A stretch of DNA of 64,000 nt from Agarilytica sp045430305 (GCA_045430305.1 JAILXW010000001.1:806001-870000); one strand, 5' to 3'. Positions 28,463 to 38,281 are shown, counted from the first letter of the stretch. Notes: generated by a model not told the origin, from the letters alone. Numbers and translations: made by a program.

Positions 28463-29895
28463 AAGGTCTTTTCAACAGCTTTCATATTATAGCTATTCCT
28501 GGACGGAGCCATAAAAACCGCAGCCAAAAGAAAACAAAACAAATATAACAAAACACTTTCTAGCCGATAAATAAAAAATGTCCAAACCCCCCCGGTTAAG
28601 ATAAAAGTTGCAAACAACCAATCTGTTGCCAATTTAACTCCTGGCCCCCAGCGAAATATATTTCTATTTCTCTGAGATGTAACCACATTAAAATATAATA
28701 CAAATATTAAAACTGTAACCACCACACCTGGCCAACCCGCCAAAATAAATGCTTCACCCAACGACGATGAACCAGAACTATGAGCCATTTCCACAGGGAA
28801 TCCGTCAATAGCATGCGTATGAAACTCAGAAAAATTTCCGTATTCCTTTACAGAGCTGTAGCTATTCCCAACACTAATTTCGTATTCGTAGTATTTCGAA
28901 AGCACATTTGCCATAGCAAACACTCGCTCATAGACAGCCTCAAACACAAAGAACATATTTTCACTTAACAATGACAATATTTCAGAAAAGTCTATATTAG
29001 ACTCTGCAGCTCTTCTTGTTCGAACCATTGTCAATATAGGAAACAACAATATGAAAACCAAACAAAATTTCACACCAATGTATATAAATTTTTTTAAATT
29101 TAGAAAACCTCTATACTTTAAATAAAAGATAAACATCACCGCTTGAACAAATATAAATCCGCGCGAATTTATCACGTACATTTCATACACACACCATAAA
29201 AAATATACAACCGCAATCACTGCAAAGCACTTTCTTTTTGCCTGCTCAAACACCACATCGAGGATTATGTAAATAAAAAAAGGAACAATAAACCCATGAA
29301 CATAGTTAATTGCCCCGCCTAGTTTAAACGGCAATATAGTTTGAGGGGCAACACCCATTTTCGCTATGCCAAATTTATGAGCTAAAGATGTAGTCAGAAA
29401 GGCAACAGAAAAATATACGACAATTAAAAATAACAGCGTTGTTTTTTCAACAGGGCGAGTATAACTATCTGCATACGTAGAAGTTATGCTATTTTTCCCG
29501 TAATTTCCTACCCACAAACCAACCACGACATTAGAAAAAACAAACACCAAACCGACTATCAATATAGTGAAGCAACCTGACCTTACAAACAAATCAAAAT
29601 CAAAAAATACTTGATCATCCACAAAAAAATAAAAAACAAAAAAACTTAACTCCAATACAATTGCCAAAAAATAGTAGCCAAGATTCTGAATAACGAACAA
29701 ACAAACAACAAAATTTAAAATAATTCTCAGCACATAAACCACAAAAACAGTGAGAAAAATATAGCCATCAAATTCAGGCTGTGACTGATCAACAATCACA
29801 AACAAACTAACAATTATCGACAACGCAAAAACAAACAATGCCGGAACATTGCTAATCGATTTAGGCGGAGGAATCGAATGTTCTATAGCAGCCAT
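28459..29895 (-). CDS. Wzy-like O-antigen/EPS polymerase
   Basis: The 478-residue polytopic protein has about 11-12 hydrophobic segments. A sizeable extracytoplasmic loop (about residues 295-390, with RTRRAAES, EYEISVGNSYSSVKEYG and HTHAIDGFPVEMAHSSGSSSLGEAF) contains the conserved Arg and His residues often seen in polymerases. It is the only such protein in the locus, next to Wzx and glycosyltransferases, so assignment as the repeat-unit polymerase is sound by context, although Wzy proteins share little sequence. It overlaps the upstream gene by 13 nt. Confidence 0.75.
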   Translation of the reverse strand: MAAIEHSIPPPKSISNVPALFVFALSIIVSLFVIVDQSQPEFDGYIFLTVFVVYVLRIILNFVVCLFVIQNLGYYFLAIVLELSFFVFYFFVDDQVFFDFDLFVRSGCFTILIVGLVFVFSNVVVGLWVGNYGKNSITSTYADSYTRPVEKTTLLFLIVVYFSVAFLTTSLAHKFGIAKMGVAPQTILPFKLGGAINYVHGFIVPFFIYIILDVVFEQAKRKCFAVIAVVYFLWCVYEMYVINSRGFIFVQAVMFIFYLKYRGFLNLKKFIYIGVKFCLVFILLFPILTMVRTRRAAESNIDFSEILSLLSENMFFVFEAVYERVFAMANVLSKYYEYEISVGNSYSSVKEYGNFSEFHTHAIDGFPVEMAHSSGSSSLGEAFILAGWPGVVVTVLIFVLYFNVVTSQRNRNIFRWGPGVKLATDWLFATFILTGGVWTFFIYRLESVLLYLFCFLLAAVFMAPSRNSYNMKAVEKTL

Positions 29896-30767
29896 CTATC
29901 CCCGACCTCCAAGTCTTCTTTTGCTTGGCTACAAGCATATGCGACCCCATCTGAAAATAGGGTTTTCGCAATCAAACGATACAATCCAATTCTCTTAAAA
30001 TCATCAATATATGAAATTACTCCACTCTTTTCGGAGTAATCACACAGAAAACTCATTTCGTCTTCGCTATATTGGTCAATCACTCTATTACACGCATAAA
30101 ATTTTCTTGATTGAATATCAACATGCATTTTCAGTTTTCTAAGGTTCATTTTCTTTGTAAGAAGATATATTTTGCCGTTTTCGTATCTGCGAGGAGATAT
30201 TAAGACAAATCTCAATAACTTACTCTTCAGAAACGAAATCTTAGTGCCCAAAATCTTAAATATGTTTTCGCTTGATTCTACAATCTTCTCATCAAAACAC
30301 CTTAACAAAGCAATTCCGTGATAACGATACAAACACCTATAAAAAATCATACCCCGCACATCAGAGTAGTCTAACGCTTCACAAATCTTCCCGAGCGAGG
30401 AAAAAGGCAGGTCCTCCATAACAGTGATTTTATTCGGAAAATCAACATTTGAAATAAATGGGGTATCAACAAAAATATGTTTTATCCGATTCTGCACGGT
30501 TGAAAATCTACTTAGTAAAGACTCCTGATATAAAGTTGGAATCGACATAAAAACTAAGGTACCTTGAAGAATATCATTTTCACTAAACTCATCAATTGAC
30601 TTAATTTTTTTCATCACTCCATTTATATTTACCTTTTTGGAAGAAGACGCGTATATTTCAATTTTACTCAAATCGAATAATTTACATAAAACAGGCAATA
30701 CATCATGCTTAGCTCTACCTCCGAAGCCGAATAAATATATTTTCGAAAAATCTAGGCCATTTTTCAT
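29883..30767 (-). CDS. Gfo/Idh/MocA-like protein with degenerate active site
   Basis: The 294-residue protein has a Rossmann start (KIYLFGFGGRAKHDVLPVL), a strand-helix pattern with IYASSSKK, and TLVFMSIPTLYQESLLSRF. FVDTPF then sits where Gfo/Idh enzymes have the EKP motif carrying the catalytic Lys. That Lys is absent, so it may bind nucleotide without classical dehydrogenase activity, or belong to a distant group. The start is the ATG at 30767, which overlaps the upstream TGA (ATGA); an in-frame start at 30836 would run far into the neighbour. It is paired and probably coupled with the FAD oxidoreductase. Confidence 0.6.
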   Translation of the reverse strand: MKNGLDFSKIYLFGFGGRAKHDVLPVLCKLFDLSKIEIYASSSKKVNINGVMKKIKSIDEFSENDILQGTLVFMSIPTLYQESLLSRFSTVQNRIKHIFVDTPFISNVDFPNKITVMEDLPFSSLGKICEALDYSDVRGMIFYRCLYRYHGIALLRCFDEKIVESSENIFKILGTKISFLKSKLLRFVLISPRRYENGKIYLLTKKMNLRKLKMHVDIQSRKFYACNRVIDQYSEDEMSFLCDYSEKSGVISYIDDFKRIGLYRLIAKTLFSDGVAYACSQAKEDLEVGDRWLL

Positions 30768-32176
30768 TTTAGAATATCTTTTAGAGTTAAAAACGATAAA
30801 ACCAAAGAGAAATAAGTGGGGTTGACATTTACACAAAACGGGATATTAGAAGTTCCTATGCTGTATAGCCCCTTTTTCTGATCGATACGACCAAACATAG
30901 CATCTGTAGCATCCAGCTTTAAATTACCGGCTAAAGTACCGATAAAGTGGCTTGAATCTTCCATTTCACACCCACGATTTCCACAAAATTTTAAACCTTC
31001 AAATGAGCTGGAAATTTTACAAAACTTGGTTTTCGCCTCTTTTATCTGATCCGCACTTATACGATAATCTATTGAAATATCGTTTTTTTTCAGCTCTAGT
31101 TTCGCCTTAAACGGAAGGTGAGCGTAAACAAAATACTTTCTTTTTAACGGAGTAATTTTCAGAAACTTAAAAACAAAGTGTAATATAACGCTAAAAGAAG
31201 CAAGAAATATTCGCTTCGCTACTAACCTTGAAAAGGGAGACACCACCGTACTTCGGCCATGCACCTTACAATTATTCATAAACTGTGCGATTAATTTTAA
31301 TGGCGACCTAAAAACCAGTATGTTTTTCAACCAAACAAGACTAAAACTTTCATAAAACCTGGCAGACACCACTTGATACATCAATTCAGAATATTCCTTC
31401 CCGTCTCTGTCATATGGAATCAAACCATAAAAATAATCTATCTCATTTCTATGCTTCCAACCAAAATGGTCCTCATACTCTTTTCTTTCAGCATCAACAT
31501 AACATGTTCCAATAAAAGTCTTGGGGTGAAGATAAATATATTTATCTTTTTCAATACTTGTATACGAAGAAAAAAGCCTATTTGCGATATATATATTTCC
31601 CAACCCTCCCGCAGCTAATACAATTTTCTTTGACACAACCTCTTGCGCACCTGAAGAATTCATAAAGAGTCTCCAGCATCCGTCTGCATAGACCACATCC
31701 GTAAGACTCCCACTAAAAAATTTAATATTTTCCCTGTTCTCAAGTAATTCGCTAAAACTATAGTTAGAGTTTTTTTTAATAAATTTTTTTCTTAAAACTC
31801 CAAACCTTTCCAAAAATGGATTCGCGTCATCAATTAAAAAATCATCAATAGCGGTAAAACCATAAAGGCTAGCCATCTTGGCGCAATCAAGCAATGTGTC
31901 ATAAGAAATTTCGGCTCCTGTCTTTTGACAATAACCCAACCACTCTCCTTTAGTTAAAAAAGAAGATAGTTTGCCCCAGTTTTCTTCGTTACCTCCTAAA
32001 CCATAATTATTCAGAGATTGATCGATTTTTACGCCGGTTGAGTTAACGTAATATGGAATTTCATTGTCAATGACGTCAATCAAAACAACACTCTTTCCAG
32101 CTTCAGCTAATTCGGACGCCATTACGCACCCTAGAATGCCTGACCCTATTACTACAACATCCGAGGAAACTAACAT
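30764..32176 (-). CDS. FAD-dependent oxidoreductase (GMC-like)
   Basis: The 470-residue protein opens with VVVIGSGILGCVMASELAEAGKSVVLID, a typical FAD-binding motif. It has KIVLAAGGLGNIYIANRLF in the middle and a C-terminal SSHFIGTLAGNLKLDA...GLYSIGTSNIPFCVNVNPTYFSLVLSFL block that corresponds to the GMC C-terminal HxxGT and NPT motifs. GMC enzymes oxidise alcohol groups, often of sugars. With the Gfo/Idh-like neighbour it could modify a sugar of the repeat unit. It overlaps the sulfotransferase gene by 7 nt. Confidence 0.75.
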   Translation of the reverse strand: MLVSSDVVVIGSGILGCVMASELAEAGKSVVLIDVIDNEIPYYVNSTGVKIDQSLNNYGLGGNEENWGKLSSFLTKGEWLGYCQKTGAEISYDTLLDCAKMASLYGFTAIDDFLIDDANPFLERFGVLRKKFIKKNSNYSFSELLENRENIKFFSGSLTDVVYADGCWRLFMNSSGAQEVVSKKIVLAAGGLGNIYIANRLFSSYTSIEKDKYIYLHPKTFIGTCYVDAERKEYEDHFGWKHRNEIDYFYGLIPYDRDGKEYSELMYQVVSARFYESFSLVWLKNILVFRSPLKLIAQFMNNCKVHGRSTVVSPFSRLVAKRIFLASFSVILHFVFKFLKITPLKRKYFVYAHLPFKAKLELKKNDISIDYRISADQIKEAKTKFCKISSSFEGLKFCGNRGCEMEDSSHFIGTLAGNLKLDATDAMFGRIDQKKGLYSIGTSNIPFCVNVNPTYFSLVLSFLTLKDILK

Positions 32177-33132
32177 TTCCTACTCTCTCGAAAGGCGTCC
32201 AATAATTCAATCATTTTTTTGTTTTCAAACTTTGTTAGCTGTGGGCGTTTATAAAACATGGACTTTACTTTCTTTTTAAAGGTATCGACTCCATCCAAAC
32301 CGCCTACCGGTAGTTTTCTATAAAGTACTCCCAGAGTTCGAGCAATCTTATCCGCTAAAACACCTCTATGAACAAATGTTTGATATTTCTCCTGAACATC
32401 TGTATCAACAATATGATCGGGGTTTACACCTACAAACTCCTGTATAGATTTAAAGTTTCCTTCAAAGTCATTCTTAAGTTCTTCAAATGAAACAACCACC
32501 AATTGCTCGCCAAAATGCTCCTTTAGCTCCCTTACTGTTTCCTCCCAAAAGCTATTTGAGAAATAGTGAAAATGCCAATACGGACAATTAAACTCTGAAA
32601 CAAAATCCCAGCCAAAATTCCTGTGATGAAAATCTGCATCATCTTTGTTAATTTCGCCATTTTGAACAGCGATTTCTATTGCATTTTTTTCTTTTTCATA
32701 CAAATTATTCCCTGTGGCGGCCCAAATATCATCCATACACTTAACAAAAGACCTTGATTCTTCTCCATACGGAAGAGAAGAAGCATGATTATATGCCGAG
32801 TGTATTCTGGACTCCGGCTTTCGAGTTAAGACAATAACCTTATGATCCGGCACATATTTTTTGATGTTATTCCAGCTATTTTTATCATTAAAATAGCTAA
32901 CAGAGGAGTCTAGAAACATCTCCTTTTGATCATCATATAAACCACAATACTTAAGCAGATTATTTTCTAAGAGCTTTTCCTTTAAAGAAAAAAAGTGAGG
33001 TTCTTTTATTTTATTACTAGAAATAGAGCTCACTTGACAAAGCAAATTGTGCAACCAAGTTGTGCCCGACTTCTGAATACCAATAATAAAAATCCCTTTC
33101 TTTTGAATTACTTTAGAGTCACCAACTTTCAT
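32170..33132 (-). CDS. PAPS-dependent sulfotransferase
   Basis: The 320-residue protein has the 5'-phosphosulfate-binding loop GIFIIGIQKSGTTWLHNLL (about residues 13-31) and the 3'-phosphate-binding segment KVIVLTRKPESRIHSAYNH (about residues 94-112), the two signatures of the Sulfotransfer family, followed by LVVVSFEELKND. It predicts that the polysaccharide is sulfated, which is common in marine bacteria. It lies between Wzx and the FAD oxidoreductase in a tight run of genes. The acceptor position is unknown. Confidence 0.87.
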   Translation of the reverse strand: MKVGDSKVIQKKGIFIIGIQKSGTTWLHNLLCQVSSISSNKIKEPHFFSLKEKLLENNLLKYCGLYDDQKEMFLDSSVSYFNDKNSWNNIKKYVPDHKVIVLTRKPESRIHSAYNHASSLPYGEESRSFVKCMDDIWAATGNNLYEKEKNAIEIAVQNGEINKDDADFHHRNFGWDFVSEFNCPYWHFHYFSNSFWEETVRELKEHFGEQLVVVSFEELKNDFEGNFKSIQEFVGVNPDHIVDTDVQEKYQTFVHRGVLADKIARTLGVLYRKLPVGGLDGVDTFKKKVKSMFYKRPQLTKFENKKMIELLDAFRESRKC

Positions 33133-33149
33133 ATTTTCCCAAAACCCAT

Positions 33150-34415
33150 TTAACGAGGAACACTTAGCACGAACATGTGCGAATATCTAAGCTTGGTCCG
33201 TTTACAAATAACAACAATCAAAGTCGCATACTGGAGAAATGACATTCCAAAAAAAACTTTACCAATTGCATTTAACCCGAACCAAGTCAACCCATACCAG
33301 CACAACACACTAAAAACCATTGCATACACCAAGAATATAAAGGTTATTTCTAGCGGATAATGCCGTTTTACATTTAGTTGACCCACTAAAATCATAAATG
33401 CGGACCAAGGCCCAAGCGCAGCAATTAACATAGTTGATAATGATTTGACATGTACATATTTTTCACCAAATAAAAGCAAAATCACGTACTCACCTATTAA
33501 ATAAAACACAGCGGAGGCCGCAATTATCACCACCAGGGAGATATTAGCGGAACAGATTGCGCGCTTCCAACCACCCACTTGAGAAACAGCAAACCCTTTT
33601 AAAACACTATTAATAATTCTAGGTATTTTCAAAACCAAATCCTGGAAAGTACTAGCTATACGGAAAGCTCCTGCCGATTCCAAGCCTAACACCGATGAAA
33701 CCTGTAGTAGAGGAACTCTCAAAAAAACTGACAAACTAATATCTTGTAACGTAGACTTGGCATTTATCTTATACTTATTTTTTATATTGAAACTCAACAA
33801 AGTGTTTTCAGTTGGTTTAGGGCATAGCCAATATATTGATACAACATATAAAACCATTGTTACAAACAGCATCAACATGTTTGACAACAACACGCCTTCA
33901 ACTGAAAACCCATAAAGGCTTTTATTTATTAAAATCCCAACCAAATAAGTCACAGATCCGACAAGAACTGAACGATTCACCCATAAAAACTTCCTGTTCG
34001 CTGCTAACACCCTTTGTACACCAGCTGAATATACAGTCAAAAACAATATTAAACAGTAAATACCAAAATATTTAAGATCCAAAAAATATTTATAACCATT
34101 CGTATAATTCAAGAAAATATATGATCCGAAACTTCCGAGAACAGCGTAAAAAAAAGAATCTTTACATATTTTAAAAACAAACAACCGAGATTTATCCGGA
34201 TGTTTTCCCACCTCCAGTTCATTTGCACTATGAACGATCGCACCAAGAATCGAAACAATAGAAACAAGCATAATTATTACAGCAACCTTGCCTCGATCTT
34301 CAAGACTTAAGCCTCGAGCCAAAAGTGAAGCCGTGATTAACGCTATCGTAAGATTTAGAATATCGTACTTAAAAGACAATTTTAAATTTGCTAGAAAACT
34401 CACTACGACTATCAC
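33150..34415 (-). CDS. Wzx-like oligosaccharide flippase (MOP superfamily)
   Basis: The 421-residue polytopic protein has about 12 transmembrane segments. The N-terminal pattern LTIALITASLLARGLSLEDRGKVAVIIMLVSIVSILG is typical of Wzx/RfbX proteins, and a central AGAFRIASTFQDLVLKIPRIINSVLKGF segment matches the second half of the MOP fold. It should flip the undecaprenyl-linked repeat unit to the periplasm for Wzy. The likely start is a GTG at 34415 that overlaps the upstream TGA (GTGA). The next gene begins 17 bp downstream. Confidence 0.82.
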   Translation of the reverse strand: MIVVVSFLANLKLSFKYDILNLTIALITASLLARGLSLEDRGKVAVIIMLVSIVSILGAIVHSANELEVGKHPDKSRLFVFKICKDSFFYAVLGSFGSYIFLNYTNGYKYFLDLKYFGIYCLILFLTVYSAGVQRVLAANRKFLWVNRSVLVGSVTYLVGILINKSLYGFSVEGVLLSNMLMLFVTMVLYVVSIYWLCPKPTENTLLSFNIKNKYKINAKSTLQDISLSVFLRVPLLQVSSVLGLESAGAFRIASTFQDLVLKIPRIINSVLKGFAVSQVGGWKRAICSANISLVVIIAASAVFYLIGEYVILLLFGEKYVHVKSLSTMLIAALGPWSAFMILVGQLNVKRHYPLEITFIFLVYAMVFSVLCWYGLTWFGLNAIGKVFFGMSFLQYATLIVVICKRTKLRYSHMFVLSVPR

Positions 34416-35542
34416 CCGGCAAAAGAATTTAATAACTTTCGTTTCTCTAGCTCTCCAAAAAATTGATTGAAGATATAGTCATCATTGAAATTTTCCGTAA
34501 CAAAAGATATAGAGTTTTTACTCTTCTCCAAAAGAATATTTGGATCTGAAATGAGTGACTCTATACTATTCGCGATATTAGACTCCTCGCCTCCTTCTTT
34601 TTTGATCAAAATACCCGTTTCATTGGATACAAAGTAATTACTATAACCAACATCAAGTGAAACAATCGGAACACCATAGTACATTAATTCCAGAAACCGG
34701 TTAGGCAATCCCTCTACTCTAGACGGGTTTACAAAAAATGCTCCCATAGAAATTTCATTATAGTATTCTTGCCCAGTCAGAAACCCTCTAACTTCTACAA
34801 AACCCTTCAAATTATATTTATCAATAATTTCATCCAGGTCTACACCATAGGAATCGTTCGGCCAGTCTCCAATGATCTTTATCTTCCACCCACGTCTGTT
34901 TTTTATTTGTCCAAAAGCATTCAACAAAATATCTATCCCCTTGTCGTGACAAATCCGACCTGTCACCAAAATAGTTTTGTTCATATTCCGTATCGACTGT
35001 TCAACCCTCCCAATACTAGACATTTCGAGAATAGGAATTCCGTTTTTCATAATAGTTACAGGGGGATACAGACGGTCACTTAAGTATTTTTTATTTTCTT
35101 GCGTTTCGGATATGATAAGTTTTGCATTTTGAGTCGCCTCTAACCTCATCCTTGAACTAACCCTTGCTGTTCCCCCCTTAACAGGCGCGTCATTGAAACA
35201 AAATGAATCAGACTTCAAGATGTATGGTATTTTTAACAACCTTAAAACACTGTTCTCCATATAGCCAATATAGGACCAAAGTACGATATCAGGACGTTTT
35301 ACGAGCAGTCGAAAAAATATTTTCAACATAGCCAATAAATTTCCCTTTGTCGTAAGGTCAGTACTATTTAGATTCCATAGATGGACACTCGGAAAGTTTT
35401 TTCGAAAGGCCTGCTCATCATCAACTTTACGACATACATAAATTATTTCGTAACCCTTATGGTTTAGTCGCGATAACAATTTACCTATATTTTTATTAAT
35501 GAATGTTTTTTGCCATTCCCGACATATGACTAACACCCTCAT
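34412..35542 (-). CDS. GT4-family glycosyltransferase
   Basis: The 376-residue protein begins MRVLVICREWQKTFINKNIGKLLSRL. It has MKNGIPI, ILVTGRICHDKGIDILLNAFGQI, KIIGDWPND, GFLTGQEYYNEISMGAFFVNPSRVEGLPNRFLELMYYGVPIVSLDVG and the GT4 EX7E motif. I chose the ATG at 35542 because it overlaps the preceding stop (TAATG) and gives the canonical N-terminus; the longer in-frame opening contains no sensible start. The donor sugar is not deducible. Confidence 0.84.
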   Translation of the reverse strand: MRVLVICREWQKTFINKNIGKLLSRLNHKGYEIIYVCRKVDDEQAFRKNFPSVHLWNLNSTDLTTKGNLLAMLKIFFRLLVKRPDIVLWSYIGYMENSVLRLLKIPYILKSDSFCFNDAPVKGGTARVSSRMRLEATQNAKLIISETQENKKYLSDRLYPPVTIMKNGIPILEMSSIGRVEQSIRNMNKTILVTGRICHDKGIDILLNAFGQIKNRRGWKIKIIGDWPNDSYGVDLDEIIDKYNLKGFVEVRGFLTGQEYYNEISMGAFFVNPSRVEGLPNRFLELMYYGVPIVSLDVGYSNYFVSNETGILIKKEGGEESNIANSIESLISDPNILLEKSKNSISFVTENFNDDYIFNQFFGELEKRKLLNSFAG

Positions 35543-36396
35543 TAAGCAGCGCTCTTTAACTTCCAAAAAAAGAACTTTAGGGGCAGCTGAACATACCCCC
35601 CCATAGATACCAACAAACCTTGCCCCAAACCGAATCGCCATCTTGAATATGCTATAGCATCATTAAGATAGCCTTTATAAACTTTATATTTATTGGTTTT
35701 TCTCGTGCTATAGCTTAATATATGATTAACTCTAATACTCGGTTCATATAATAAATTCCAACCAGCGTCCGTCCAATCATTGCAGATTTGATCTTCAGTG
35801 TAATAAAACCTCATATTTTCATTAAAAAACTTTTCTCTATCATATGAATCTGAGCGCAAAAAAACAAAGGAGTCTTGTAAAACTTCCACGTAAGATCTTT
35901 CCGTTTGATTTACCACATCATTCTTCCTATCATCGTTGCGTAGAAATGCCGGCAGAGAAAAACTTTCAAAAACCTCCCAAAAGGTAAGGTTTTTTTTGTG
36001 AATTCTATCCAACTTACCATCCGGCCTAACACTTCTAGCCCCGACAGCCGCAACGCTTTGATCATTTACAAGTTCACTCAAACACCGTTGAAAAACATCA
36101 GAATTAGGTAGAGAAACATCATTACTAATAATTACATAATAATCAGATTTCTCGTCTGCTATTAATCTGTTATAACTATAGGTAAACGACTCATTATTGT
36201 TGTTTAGCAACAATTTAACGCCTGCATGTTTCTGACTTATTATAATCCTGGAATCATCTGTCGAACCATTATCTAAACACTTAATAGAAAGATCAAAATC
36301 ACCTCGCTGACTTTCAACTGATGCCAGACATTCTGAAATAATCTTTTCGCCTTGATAATTTAAAACTAATGCTGTTACCAAAAGTTTCTTTTCCAC
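35542..36396 (-). CDS. GT2-family glycosyltransferase
   Basis: The 284-residue GT-A protein has VTALVLNYQGEKIISECLASVESQ, CLDNGSTDDSRII, and YYVIISNDVSLPNSD with the ND in place of the usual DxD, followed by YTEDQICNDWTDAGWNLLYEPSIRVNHI, which carries the ED motif of inverting GT2 enzymes. It starts at GTG 36396, preceded by a strong GGGAGGTG site. It resembles rhamnosyl-type transferases, but the donor is uncertain. Confidence 0.82.
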   Translation of the reverse strand: MEKKLLVTALVLNYQGEKIISECLASVESQRGDFDLSIKCLDNGSTDDSRIIISQKHAGVKLLLNNNNESFTYSYNRLIADEKSDYYVIISNDVSLPNSDVFQRCLSELVNDQSVAAVGARSVRPDGKLDRIHKKNLTFWEVFESFSLPAFLRNDDRKNDVVNQTERSYVEVLQDSFVFLRSDSYDREKFFNENMRFYYTEDQICNDWTDAGWNLLYEPSIRVNHILSYSTRKTNKYKVYKGYLNDAIAYSRWRFGLGQGLLVSMGGYVQLPLKFFFWKLKSAA

Positions 36397-36942
36397 TTAA
36401 AGCACCTCCCCATTTAAAACAAAAGGAGTATGCGCTCCAAATTCAGGTAATTGTTTATCTCTATCACTAATAAGCTTATCGACTTTCAAAACATTCCAGT
36501 CGTGCCCAAATGAATCCCACCTGATTCCACTATCATGATTTGGTTCGTACTCACAATCTGTCATATAGTGCAAGATCGCCTCATCACTAACAACTTTAAA
36601 GCCATGAGCAAATCCTTTTGGAATATATACTGAGCTCGAATCCTCTGCATTTAGCTCAAACTGAAACACTTTCCCATAAGTTTCGCTATCATTTCGAATA
36701 TCTAAAAGCACATCTATAACTCGGCCGTGAATACAGCTCACCAATTTTGAATGGCAATAAGGAGGATACTGAAAGTGCATACCTCGAATTACATCTTTTT
36801 TTGATAGAGAAAAAAAACTTTCTCTAACTTCAAAGTCGTCGAACTCTTTTAAAAAACTCTTCCGGTTATAATTCTTCCTAAACCAACCGCGCTTATCTGG
36901 ATTAGAAAAGTCTATTATCAATTTAGGGGCTGCAAGGCTCAT
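36397..36942 (-). CDS. dTDP-4-dehydrorhamnose 3,5-epimerase-like protein (RmlC/AscE-like)
   Basis: The 181-residue cupin-fold protein has VIRGMHFQYPP with the catalytic His, HGRVIDVLLDIRND, VYIPKGFAHGFKV and YMTDCEYEPNHDSGIRW, the standard RmlC layout. No dTDP-rhamnose genes lie in the window. Instead it sits directly after rfbF/rfbG/rfbH genes, as the CDP-3,6-dideoxyhexulose 5-epimerase AscE does in ascarylose pathways. I infer epimerisation of a CDP-4-keto sugar. The start is the ATG at 36942; an upstream in-frame TTG overlaps the rfbH stop. Confidence 0.8.
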   Translation of the reverse strand: MSLAAPKLIIDFSNPDKRGWFRKNYNRKSFLKEFDDFEVRESFFSLSKKDVIRGMHFQYPPYCHSKLVSCIHGRVIDVLLDIRNDSETYGKVFQFELNAEDSSSVYIPKGFAHGFKVVSDEAILHYMTDCEYEPNHDSGIRWDSFGHDWNVLKVDKLISDRDKQLPEFGAHTPFVLNGEVL

Positions 36943-36943
36943 A

Positions 36944-38281
36944 TCATACAACCGATATCATATTAAGTTGTTTAGCTACACCTTCTCTTAAAGTAGATGC
37001 TGTAAAGTCAAGCTGATCTCGACTTAACCCAGGATAAATACCAAGCCAAAATGAATTCTTCATTACTATGTCACTATTAACTAGCTCCCCACTGACCCTA
37101 TAATCAACATTTGTCATATAAGGCTGCCGAGTTATATTCCCCGAAAACATTAAGCGTGTACCTATTTTTCTATCGTTCAGATAATTTAGTAATCTTTCAC
37201 GGTTAATATTCGAATCCGGTCTCAGTGTGATCAAAAAACCAAACCATGAAGGCTCACTATTACTCGTTGCCTTCGGTAAAATTAAATACTCTTGCAAATC
37301 TTCCATTTTTGAATATAGGTATTCAAAATTACTTATTCTTTTTTTAACAAAATCATCAATTTTTTCTATCTGGGCCAATCCACATGCAGCCTGCATATCC
37401 GTAATCTTTAGGTTATAACCTAAATGATTGTATATATATTTGTGATCATATCCCGCGGGCAACTGACCAAACTCCCACTCGAACCTCTTGCCACACGAGT
37501 TTTCTTCTCCAGGCTCACAGTAACAGTCTCGTCCCCAATCTCTAAATGACAAAGCAGCTCTTTTAATATTGCCATTGTTAATTAAGACAGCTCCGCCTTC
37601 CCCCATTGTTATATGGTGCGCAGGATAAAAACTTAATGTCGCTATATCTCCAAATGCACCAACTCTCTTACCATCATACATCGCCCCAAAAGCGTCACAA
37701 CAATCTTCTACAAGCCACAAATTGTATTTATCACATAGCTTTCTGATCTCTTGTACATTAAAAGGGTTACCTAAAGTATGAGCAATCATAATTGCTTTTG
37801 TTTTTTCAGTGATAGCGGCTTCAACTAGAGAGACATCTATATTACAGGTCTGCAGATCAACATCGACAAACACCGGAATTGCTCCGGCTTGAACAATCGG
37901 GTTTACAGTAGTCGGAAAGCCTGCAGCAACGCCTATAACCTCATCTCCTTTTTGAATTGCCCGTTTTTTTAGAAGAGGTGAAGTTAATGCCATAAAGGCT
38001 ACAAGATTAGCCGAGGAGCCCGAATTAACGGTAAATGCCCAATTTACATCAAAATATTCCTTTAATTTTCTTTCGAATTGATCATTAAACCTTCCAGTTG
38101 TTAACCAGCCATCCAAAGAAGCTTCAACCAAGTTTGTATATTCTTTTTCTCCTATAACCTTTCCAGAAGGTGGCACCACCCCTTCCCCAGGCACCCACAT
38201 TTGTTTTTCTCGATCCAAAGCCGACGAATACTCTTTTACTAATTTTATAATTTCATTTCTCAATTTATCCGACTGCTTCAC
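36944..38281 (-). CDS. rfbH: CDP-6-deoxy-4-keto-glucose 3-dehydrase RfbH (DdhC/E1)
   Basis: RfbH is a PMP- and [2Fe-2S]-dependent enzyme that removes the C3 hydroxyl of CDP-4-keto-6-deoxyglucose. The 445-residue protein has the fold of the DegT/AspC-like family, but LSFYPAHHITMGEGG puts His where aminotransferases have the PLP-binding Lys, the hallmark of this dehydrase. The cluster-binding cysteines DCYCEPGEENSCGKRF are present. It starts at GTG 38281, overlapping the rfbG stop (TAGTG), with a GGGGGTG site upstream. Confidence 0.9.
   Translation of the reverse strand: MKQSDKLRNEIIKLVKEYSSALDREKQMWVPGEGVVPPSGKVIGEKEYTNLVEASLDGWLTTGRFNDQFERKLKEYFDVNWAFTVNSGSSANLVAFMALTSPLLKKRAIQKGDEVIGVAAGFPTTVNPIVQAGAIPVFVDVDLQTCNIDVSLVEAAITEKTKAIMIAHTLGNPFNVQEIRKLCDKYNLWLVEDCCDAFGAMYDGKRVGAFGDIATLSFYPAHHITMGEGGAVLINNGNIKRAALSFRDWGRDCYCEPGEENSCGKRFEWEFGQLPAGYDHKYIYNHLGYNLKITDMQAACGLAQIEKIDDFVKKRISNFEYLYSKMEDLQEYLILPKATSNSEPSWFGFLITLRPDSNINRERLLNYLNDRKIGTRLMFSGNITRQPYMTNVDYRVSGELVNSDIVMKNSFWLGIYPGLSRDQLDFTASTLREGVAKQLNMISVV

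Noticed and set aside
30768..30836. Upstream extension of the Gfo/Idh-like protein
   Set aside because: It would run 70 bp into the FAD oxidoreductase gene; the ATGA overlap at 30767 gives a canonical Rossmann N-terminus.
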